Positions 55,959-64,000 of a stretch of DNA of 64,000 nucleotides are shown here, piece by piece. Positions within the stretch are counted from its first letter, which is position 1; each line of letters begins with the position of its first letter. Under the pieces are notes generated by a model. The model was not told the origin of the DNA. It did not search any database and saw only the letters and a program-made list of their open reading frames with translations. The stretch is from Macrobrachium rosenbergii (lineage: Eukaryota > Arthropoda > Malacostraca > Decapoda > Palaemonidae): contig NC_089777.1 of assembly GCF_040412425.1 (NCBI RefSeq), forward strand, positions 37,609,037 through 37,673,036, read 5' to 3'. A program made the position numbers and the translations under genes.

Positions 55959-56269
55959 TTACACAATCTTATTATCATTATTGTGATTTGTATATTTATT
56001 ACCTGTTCATTTGCCCTTGTACCAAGTATGTGTCAGAGTATTTTTTTGTGTCCAACCAGCTATTGTTAATCATCACGTTTTCTATACGTACCTGTCCTGT
56101 TTTGTGTAGAGAAATAGTTTGACCTCGGGTCACTTGTGAATTTTTGTACTGGCGGTCTCTGCGTATGCGCCGACATCTACACGCCGTTTATAAAGGCAGA
56201 AAACACTACAACCGCCTCATCAATAAACCATCAGTACTTGAACGAAACTTTCTTTACACACCTTTCACA
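55878..56269 (+). repeat. solo LTR related to the CsRn1-type element
   Basis: Starts TGTAAAGTCCCGTCTCAAC and ends CCTTTCACA, followed by G and the primer-site sequence TGGTGACCCC (56271-56280). It shares AACATCCCGTTTTCTGC, CCTGTCCTGTTTT, TTTGACCTC and AGTACTTG with the LTRs at 47795 and 52491 but is clearly more diverged. Confidence 0.85.
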
Positions 56270-56290
56270 GTGGTGACCCCAGGTGACCTA

Positions 56291-56347
56291 CTGTGAGAGG
56301 TGCTAAAGAAAGAGCAGGAAGACAAGTACTGCTGGTTTATTGATGAA
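56291..56347 (-). repeat. inverted fragment of an LTR end
   Basis: CTGTGAGAGGTG and AGTACTGCTGGTTTATTGATGA are the reverse complement of the last ~57 bases of the CsRn1-type LTR (compare 52725-52780), placed head to head with the solo LTR 21 bases away. Confidence 0.85.
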
Positions 56348-57480
56348 GAACCCCCTTCCAAACTGGGTCCAAATCATGAAGCAGAACCTTCTCCAGGAGA
56401 TCCAGGATTCCCCACGGCACTAATAATAGCAACCGGAGAGCCTCCGGCATCCGACACTTCTTCTTCACCAAATTTGTCCCCAGAGGATGAACCCCTGGAG
56501 AATCAAACTGTTACACCCTCTCTGGGAGACCAGGAACTGGCCTCCTCAGATGCAGAGGTCGAGATCGCTCTCGCCCGGTTGTCGCAGGAGGCCTACAGAG
56601 AGAGAGAGAGTGGGTGTGCAACGTGTAGACATGGCCCCCACCTCCAAGTCCCTGACCCCGGACACGGCTTCCACAAGCAGCGCCTTGGATGTTTGAAGGA
56701 TCGGGTCCCGAGTCAGCAATGCTAACCCTAGGGTTCGCACGCCAGACAGACCAATAAAGGCCTCGCCTAACGGGGCGCAATCATTCTCCCAGGGGTAGTT
56801 CCTGCTCACGTTCAGTGAGTGAATCTACTCTCCTCGGGATAGCTGCCAATTGCGTTCGCAAGGGCATGCGTGCTCTCCCAGGGACGACACCCATTGACCT
56901 TCGCGTAATGAGAGTTCTCCCTGACCTGTACATCGATTGTCACCGCGGGTTGACAATTTTTCATGGCCTTTCTCTCCTGCCGAAGCTTTGGCCTCCGGCA
57001 GATCAACAAAGGGTGCAAGGCCCCTCTCACCTGTTCCTTCAACCTTCTGGGGTTATACTGGGAGCCGTGGAACGCACTGGACTTGGGTTGGTGATCGGGA
57101 TTTGGCCTCCCATCGCAACCCTTCGTACACCTCTGATGAGGGTCTCTCACCTACGGAGAGAGCAACTTGGGAGGATACGGATGGCCCTCAAGCTGCAGAG
57201 CTCTTACATTAAGACTGTTAAACTGATCTGTCAGTATAAACAATCTCGGGGACAAGACCTTGGCTGATGAGGGAGTTGTTCCTTTAGGCCTTGAAGCCCT
57301 GGTTGGGTCCTGCAGGGAATCTTTACCATCAATAGAGCTGCCATGGTTGAAGCTTGCAGAATCAGTCCTGGGTCAGGTGAATTCTCTTGTCTCTGGAAGG
57401 GAGATCTCACTTCGAGCCAGCTGCTTGTTTAAGCTGCTTCCTCCACCACTCCCTCATGAGAAGAAATTTTGAAAACCATC
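56348..57480 (+). pseudogene. degenerate retroelement coding region, probably DIRS-like Gag N-terminal part
   Basis: A 141-codon frame (56300-56725) has acidic Pro/Ser-rich sequence (SPNLSPEDEPLENQ), then KSLTPDTASTSSALDV in a second frame and several short open blocks up to 57480. Because a DIRS-like Gag core and polymerase follow on the same strand, it is probably the disordered N-terminal part of that element, but no diagnostic motif is visible here. Confidence 0.4.
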
Positions 57481-57538
57481 TGAGAGGTCAATCCCGACTG
57501 CACAGATCAACTCGGACTTAGTTCATCTCGGTCCAGGT

Positions 57539-58330
57539 TTGTCATTAGAGCAACTCCGATCAGAAAACATCTCCCTCTCACATCAGGAGTCAGTGACCTT
57601 GGAAATGACTGCCATGGCAGCATTTCAAGCAGTCTCTTGGATTGACCACTGGTCTACAACAGTAGCCAAGGTTATCACTTCCTCTTCATCACTCCCCAAT
57701 GAGGAAATGGATAACCTTAACAGACTGTTCCTGTATGGAGGTAAAACCATTACTTACCTGGCCCACCAGACAGCTAACCTATGGGTGAACTTGATACTTA
57801 AGAGGCAAGACGCAGCTCTCTGCCAAGTTCTAAAGTTTGTAAGTCCTGAATCGGTCTTAACAATAAGGAATGGACCTTTGCATATTTCCAGATACCCATC
57901 CATCAGTCCTCTTGCAAGTACCTCTGCTTTATCCTCAATGGGACGGTGCATCAATTCAAGGCACTTTGCTTTGGGCTATCAACCACTCCACAGGTATTCA
58001 CTAGAGAGTTCACCCTTGTTTCAACTTTGGCCCATTCGCACAGGATATGTCTTCTGAGGTATCTCAACGATTGGCTAGTCATGGCAAACTCGTTTGAAGT
58101 AGCTCCAGGACAGAGATCATCTCCTTGATTTTTGTCACAGCTGAGGCATTGCAATAAATCTCGAGAAGTCAGACCTCATACCTAAGCAGAGGATAAAGTA
58201 CCTGGGCATGCTGATGGATACGGCAGCAGTGAGATTCTTTCCCTCAGACTCCTGTATCAGCAAGTTCAAGGAGACAACACAGTTATTCCTGTCCCAACAG
58301 GAATAACCAGTTTGAATGTGGCAAGTTGTT
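57539..58330 (+). pseudogene. DIRS-like retrotransposon Gag core and reverse transcriptase fragment
   Basis: The frame from 57539 has LEQLRSENISLSHQESVTLE, EMTAMAAFQAVSWIDHWSTT and LPNEEMDNLNRLFLYGGK, a Gag pattern of crustacean DIRS-type elements as I recall it. Around 57890 it passes in another frame into polymerase-like sequence: NGTVHQFKALCFGLSTTPQV, then LLRYLNDWLVMA, where Asn stands in the place of the first Asp of the YxDD-like box (near 58065), and KYLGMLMDTAA. WQVVLGHLWSSEKLVPHGRL follows at 58319. The order Gag-RT on one strand fits, but frames are broken throughout and no tyrosine recombinase was found. Confidence 0.65.
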
Positions 58331-58369
58331 CTCGGTCACCTGTGGTCTTCGGAGAAGCTGGTCCCTCAT

Positions 58370-59290
58370 GGGCGATTGCATGTCTTAGTGCCTCCAACCA
58401 GCCCCGTCTCTACAGCATCAGTAACTGGGACTGCAGTTTCAGTTGTGGGATCTCAGGGCACCATGATGACTGTCACGGCGCCCTCGGTTATTCATCCAGT
58501 CCTATCAACATCGCCGTGCCCTCCAATGTCTCTTGACGTTAAGGATCTTCTCCTGGCCGAATTACTGAAGAGGTGCAAGCATGAGAGGACGTCGAGGAAG
58601 AGACCCGTTCCCCTTTGATGTCACCAGTATCTTCACCTGCTTTCGCCCCCTCCCCTTCTTCTTCTGAGGGCCCCATTAAGCGCATAGACCCAAAGAGGAA
58701 GAACGTGATGGTTCTAGACCGCAAGAAGACCCCCTCTCCTTCTGAGGGTCCCATTAGGCAGACAGACCCGAAGCAGGGAAGGGTGGTGGCTCTAGAACAT
58801 GAAAAGGCCCTTGGGGCCCTCTCACGACATGTCTTCTATGGAAGAAGCACGAAGATCTCTCTACAACTCTCTCTTGTCCCAGGACGGGGAACCTGCGTCT
58901 CAGGTGTTTCCGGATATCCGAGGCACAGAAGCAGCATGCCCTGGGAACAGCCATGATGTGGCTGACACCCAGGTCACCGATACCAGACACCAGACATCTC
59001 TAATGCATAGTAAAGATCCTTCTTCCGTACAGAGCTCCAAGGTTCCGACCTGGAGTCTCATTCCCATCATGCTAGCAACATTGTCCGGGCACACTCCCAT
59101 GCCCCGGTAAATCTGCACACCTGGATCTCCTCAACCCATGCCCCTGAAAGTTCTTACCCCTGGGCTCCAATGGGCCCGCTCCAATGGGCCGCTGCTACAA
59201 TAAGCGTTCACGGTCCCCGGACTGAGACAAGCCCCGAACCAATGGTTACAATGTTTTCCAGGGCTTCCACAATGGAAAATCAGAAAATCC
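58370..59290 (+). pseudogene. rearranged DIRS-like Gag-type coding debris
   Basis: Open blocks 58316-58618 and 58615-59110 continue with Thr/Val/Ser-rich sequence (LDVKDLLLAELLKRCKHE) and basic Pro/Ser repeats: KRIDPKRKN and RQTDPKQGR each follow a PSxSEGPI block. This resembles Gag-type disordered sequence placed after polymerase, implying rearrangement or a second element. Confidence 0.4.
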
Positions 59291-59299
59291 CCAGACTCA

Positions 59300-59760
59300 G
59301 ACTGAAAAATCCCTAGATTGAACAAAAAATCCCTAGTTTACAAATATACCTGAGAAAATCATGATTGTGGACAAACAATAGGTTTGTGGTTGAATAGCTC
59401 AAATTTCATTTCCTATAAAAAAACATAATGAACAACAGATTCCGTTAGCTTACCTATATTTGACGTAAGTGAAAAAAATGCATTAACATTGACAATGATA
59501 ACCATAGAAATAAATTTTGAGTAACAATATTTTTTTTCTGGAGACTGACTTATCATTAAGTTTTCAAAAATGCTCAACTAAAACAAATGCATGATTCCAT
59601 GAAAGAAAATGTGTAACTAAAATATATTTATATTTTTTAAACTGTGGCACATTTTTAGGAAATAAGAAAAAATTAACTGAGCCTTTGACTAGGCAAATGA
59701 AAATCATTATCTACAAAAATACTCAAATAAAAAATACGTCTCTCTGATTTCTCTCTTTAC
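59300..59760. other. no gene recognised
   Basis: AT-rich stretch between retroelement debris and the hAT remnant. Confidence 0.5.
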
Positions 59761-59764
59761 ACTT

Positions 59765-62165
59765 ATGACCTTTTCTGTGATTTCAGCGCCTCAACAATCA
59801 TTTCATGAGCTTCAGCATCTGTAGCATTACTTTTGACATTTTTCATAATTTTGATAACAATGAATGATCCTGTACACTTAACTTATCAGCAGTTACATCA
59901 ATCGAGGCCAGTCCTAATTTTCCATGCAGTAGTCCCACAAGGCTTTCCCTTTGCAATGAGCTTCTGTGATCGTTTTTTTATTGCTTTCAGAATGCTAAAG
60001 TCTTTCAGCTGGTGCATTTGCACAAGGTAGTAACATTATGCACCCAATTATGTACTTTCTGAATTTCTGTATTTCAAACTCTCTACTTGTGTGTTTTTTT
60101 TTTACTCAGTCTTTCTCTCCAGCATGTTATATCAGTTTCATCAGTCTTCAGGATGTTATATCCCCCAATTGCCTGTTTGTGCCACTCAATGTCCACCAAT
60201 TCAAGAGGAGCTACGTCTTTCAAAAATGAAAAGCACTGATATATTTCTGCCAATGAAGAAGGATGGCACTTCATCGCATTAGATGGCACTAAGAATTCTA
60301 GGTAGCCATATCTTCTTTTTTAATCTCAGTGAAACACTTCCTGATTTGTTCCACCATGAAGTTCTTGCACATATCTCGAACTTGTTTAGTTCCACTTGGG
60401 TCACTTTTATTACATCCAAAAAGAGTGGAAGTTGCAGCTATTCCAACATAGCCATGATGTGTCTACTCTGTTTTTTGGATCAAGAATGTCTACCTTAAAA
60501 GGGTTGTCTGATCTAGCAATATCAGTTTTCAAAAAGTTGCAGAGTACTTCTTTCAGGAGTTTGGTAATCTCTCCTCGTAAATAGTGAAGAACTGAGGCTA
60601 CACTCTGAAAGAGTGTATTGAAAAAATTTAGTCTCTTCAGCAGAAAGCTCATAAATTCCAGCAGCTGAGCTTTCATGAATTTGTTATCCAGTACTTGTAG
60701 GATGCTTTTCACTGTATGTGAAGATCTTTTTTTCCTAATACTTGATCTGTAAAATACAGCATGAGTGCAGGCCATTGTTCTGAAATCTGTTCACCATATT
60801 TTCCAGTGATAACCAACGAGTTTGTGAAAGACTTGGGATTTTATAAACAGGAATACATTACAAAATATCTGAAACTCCTCTAAATGGTGAATTCTTTGGC
60901 TTGATCTACTGAAGTGAGCATGTATGTTCCTTACCAAGTCCTCTAGAGATGTTGACAGCTTCAAGCAAGCATAGGGGGAGCAGAGATGGATCGCGTCACA
61001 ACTGCATTTTATAGTGACAATAAATGGTAAATCCTTCTTCAGCAGAGGAACTACACTCTTTTTCTCTAAACATGACATTAGTAGTATATGACGAATATTC
61101 CAATAATATTTTCCAATGGGATCTCTTTTTCAAGCAGCGACTTCTTTATAACACTGTAGGCGGTCCCGGTTTACTGACGGTTCCAGCTTTACGACGTTCC
61201 GAGGTTACGGCGCTTTTCAAATATATTCATCAGAAATTATTTCCCGGCTTACGACGCATGTTCGGGGTTACGACGCGTGACATCCAATGGAAGAAATTTG
61301 GCCCCAAAACGGCAGAATAATCATAATTTGAAGGTTTTCTTGATGTAAAACTCAATAATAATGCAGTTTACGTCGTTTTCAATGCACCCAGAGCATTAAA
61401 AGTAAGGTTTTCTTGTGATTTTTGACGATTTTCGACGATTTTCCGGTTTACGACGATTTTCGGGTTACGACGCGGCAAGCAGAACGGAACCCCGTCAGTA
61501 AACCGGGGACCGCCTGTATAGTCCTTGTGCTGTGCTGTTTTGAACAGGAACAAGATATAAAAGAAAAAGTGACTGTCTCCATTTTCTCATCATTAAAATA
61601 TAAAACAACAATTCCAAGCTGTTTCTATGCAGAAACATCCATTGTCTCATCTGGAATGATGTTAAATTTGGGTTTTCTTAGTTTTGTCACCAACTCATTT
61701 GCAAAATACAATCCAAGTCCTTGTCAGACTATACTGGTACAGTGTCACTTAGTTTGATCTGTGTCAATGTTGCCTTTTCTGCTGTATTTGTTGGGCTTAT
61801 GACTGAATAAGGTATATTAAAGGGCTTGCTAGGGTAAAAGGTAGATTACGTTCTGCAATAAATGCAGCTACTTGTATTTCTGTATTTTCCTTGTAAAGGC
61901 TTTGAAGGGAATGCTTCTCCAAAGCAATTTAACTGAAGGATGTGATTCCTTAGTTTTCACTTTATTTATGTGTCTGAGTAAGACTGCTTTAGCAAAGCTG
62001 ATCAGTGGCTTTGTGCAGTTTTGTTGCAGAGTGAACACTTTGCCTCCTTATTATTCTCTGGTGCTACCAGCCAGTCTTTGAATTCCTTTTGTGACAGCCA
62101 CTCAGAGCCAAATGTCTGATCATGAGCTTGTTTAGGTTTCTTTGATATAGGTTTAGGACCCTCAT
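59765..62165 (-). pseudogene. hAT-like transposase remnant with N-terminal zinc-finger region
   Basis: Read from the right on the minus strand: 62165-61985 gives QTFGSEWLSQKEFKDWLVA and CSLCNKTAQSH, a BED-like C-x2-C...H zinc motif. After many breaks and an inserted MITE (61159-61514), 61078-60791 has LPFIVTIKCSCDAIHLCSPY and DLVRNIHAHFSRSSQR. Then 60775-60410 has MKAQLLEFMSFLLKRLNFFN and TLFQSVASVLHYL. These blocks and their order match a family of hAT-derived proteins with a THAP/BED-like N terminus. The C-terminal dimerisation block was not found, and stops abound. Confidence 0.7.
61159..61514. mobile_element. 356-bp MITE with TGTA target duplication
   Basis: Ends GGCGGTCCCGGTTTACTGAC and, inverted, GGCGGTCCCCGGTTTACTGA, flanked by TGTA at 61155-61158 and 61515-61518. 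The interior has several TTACGACG units. It splits the hAT remnant, so it inserted later. Confidence 0.9.
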
Positions 62166-62173
62166 CACTAGGT

Positions 62174-62455
62174 GAAAAGTTAAGTATATCTTAGCTTAAC
62201 CAGACCACTGAGCTGATTAACAGCTCTCCTAGGGCTGGCCCGAAGGATTAGACTTATTTTACGTGGCTAAGAACCAATTGGTTACCTAGCAAAGGGACCT
62301 ATAGTTTATTGTGGAATCCGAACCACATTATAGCGAGAAATTAAATTCTGTCACTAGAAATAAATTCCTCTAATTCTTCATTAGCCGGCCGGAGACTCGA
62401 ACTCGGGCCTAGCAGAGTGCTAGCCGAGAACTCAACCGATTCGCCCAACGAAGAA
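62174..62455 (-). mobile_element. tRNA-derived SINE, copy 2
   Basis: Nearly full-length relative of 13947-14234. On the minus strand the head runs GTTGGGCGAATCGGTTGAG with B-box-like GAGTTCGAGTC, then the shared body down to a short T-rich end (CTTTT) near 62174. It lies directly upstream of the zinc-finger part of the hAT remnant. Confidence 0.88.
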
Positions 62456-62574
62456 CTAAACAGTTGACGCTATGAAATAGATCAAAAGTGGCAGATGAAA
62501 TTCCAGAGAAACTTGGATCGGATTTGCTTCTTAAGAGGAAGAGGAAATATACTGTTTATTGTTGCTCTTTTGTA

Positions 62575-64000
62575 GAACGGCACCCACCATATCCTGACCC
62601 AAGCTGATGCCAGCACCCACCCACAGCTGATAGAAGAGCAATCGGCAAAGTGGAATCAACCCCCAGTCACCTCCAACCAGTCCACCCAGCTGCAAACAGG
62701 CACCAGTATCCCTCAAGGCCAAGACACCCACCATATCCTGATCCCAGCAGATGCTAGCACCTACTCACAGCTGATGGGTCAGCAATCCACAAACTGGAAG
62801 CAACCCCCAGTCACCCCCAGCCAGTACACCCAGCTGAAAACAGGTACCATTATCCCTCAGAACCAAGAACCCCCACCATAACTGACTGCAGCAGACACCA
62901 GCACCCATCCACAGCTAATGGATCATCAAGAGGCAAACTGGAATAAACCCCCAATCACCTCAAACCAGTCCACCCCGCTGTGAACAAACACCAGCATTCC
63001 CAAGGGGAAAGAAACCCAGCATGTCCTGACCCCAGCAGATGCCAGCACCCACCCACAGCTAATGGATCAGTATGTGGCAAATTGGAAGTAAACCCCAGTC
63101 ACCTCCAACCAGTCCACCCAGTTGCAAACAGGCACCAGCATCCTTCTGTGCCAAGACACCTACCATGTCCTGACCCAAGCAGCTGCTAGCACCTATCCAC
63201 AGCTGATAGATCAGCAAGCAGCAAACTGGAAGTAACCCCCAGTCATCTCCAACCAGTCCACCCAGCTGAAAAAAGTACTAGCATCCCTCAGGGCCAAGAA
63301 ACCCACCATACCTGACCCCAGCAGATACCAGCACCCATTCACAGTTAATGGATGAGCAAGTGCCAAACTGGAATTAACCCCCAGACACCTCAAACTAGTC
63401 CACCCAGGGCCAAGACACCCACCATGTCTTGACCCCAGCAGATGCCAGCACCCACCCACAGCTGTTGGGTCAGCAAGCAGCAAACTGGAAGTAACCCCCA
63501 CCTCATCTCCAACCAGTCCACCCAGCTGAAAAAAGTACTAGCATCCCTCAGGGCCAAGAAACCCACCATACCTGACCCCAACAGATACCAGCACCCATTC
63601 ACAGTTAATGGATGAGCAAGTGCCAAACTGGAATTAACCCCCAGACACCTCAAACTAGTCCACCCAGGGCCAAGACACCCACCATGTCTTGACCCCAGCA
63701 GATGCCAGCACCCACCCACAGCTGATGGGTCAGCAATTGGCAAACTGGAAGTAAACCTGCCCCCAGCAGATGCCAGCACCCATCCACAGTTAATGGATGA
63801 GCAAGTGCCAAACTGGAATTAACCCCCAGGCACCTCAAACTAGTCCACCCAGCTGCAAACAGGCACCAGCATCCCCCAGGGCCAAGACACCCACAATGTC
63901 CTGACCCCAGCAGATGCCAGCACCCACCCACAGCTGATGGGTCAGCAATCGGCAAACTGGAAGTAAACCTGACCCCAGCAGATGGCAGCACCCATCCACA
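62575..64000. repeat. GC-rich tandem repeat (~143-bp unit), runs off the window
   Basis: Units carry CAGATGCCAGCACCCACCCACAGCT, CAAACTGGAA, CCCCCAGTCACCTC and CCAGTCCACCCAGCTG. Unit starts are spaced about 139-148 bases, with shortened units of about 118 and 67 bases from 63322 on. Long minus-strand frames here (rich in GCWHLLGS) arise from the repeat and show no family resemblance. Confidence 0.92.

Noticed and set aside
63211..63991. Minus-strand frames of 96 to 129 codons in the tandem repeat
   Set aside because: The repeat unit happens to lack stops in that frame; the peptides are just the repeat, change with unit truncation and resemble no family.

Overview
This is an accessory-looking stretch of an animal nuclear genome, most likely from a decapod crustacean. 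That is an inference from four things: very dense dinucleotide microsatellites, mainly (TA)n and (GA/CT)n; a divergent ionotropic (chemosensory) receptor gene with introns; FLYWCH-domain Mutator-like transposons, CsRn1-type Gypsy and DIRS-like retroelements; and tRNA-derived SINEs. No bacterial operons, rRNA genes, CRISPR arrays or intact tRNA genes were seen.

The only host gene I can support is an ionotropic receptor (IR/iGluR-like channel) on the minus strand, about 37.9 to 22.3 kb. Seven of eight recognised segments join in consistent splice phase. They cover the ligand-binding lobes, the first membrane helix, the pore region and second helix, and a final exon with the last membrane helix and stop codon. 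The short exon before the last one was not found. The introns are full of transposons and microsatellites.

0-20 kb: microsatellites and unannotated DNA, then a complete 2.73 kb FLYWCH-type MULE (6922-9653) with a perfect 9-bp target duplication and terminal repeats built of short tandem motifs. Next come a minus-strand Gypsy gag-protease remnant (11.3-12.8 kb) and a 3.3 kb element with about 260-bp terminal inverted repeats (12.78-16.06 kb). Its broken gene encodes an uncharacterised zinc-binding/PIN-like protein rather than a recognisable transposase, and it carries a SINE inside the coding region. A diverged repeat of about 1.1 kb occurs at 5.65-6.75 kb and 17.0-18.2 kb.

20-45 kb: a second FLYWCH MULE (19816-22265) lies 43 bp past the receptor stop codon. 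The receptor gene follows, with an intronic SINE that has a 14-bp target duplication, a Charlie-like hAT element (28182-29659), another hAT (31.9-33.8 kb), several hairpin MITEs and a 670-bp palindrome (36.9-37.6 kb).

45-64 kb: a hAT remnant, a mariner-type MITE and a CsRn1-clade Gypsy element (47795-52780) with mutated reverse transcriptase and integrase active sites. Five bases away is a non-autonomous LTR element on the other strand (52790-55131) with a tRNA-Lys-type primer site. Then come a solo LTR carrying an inverted LTR tip, DIRS-like fragments, a hAT remnant interrupted by a MITE, a SINE, and a GC-rich tandem repeat of about 143 bp that runs off the window end. The region is best read as layered transposon insertions around and inside one receptor gene.
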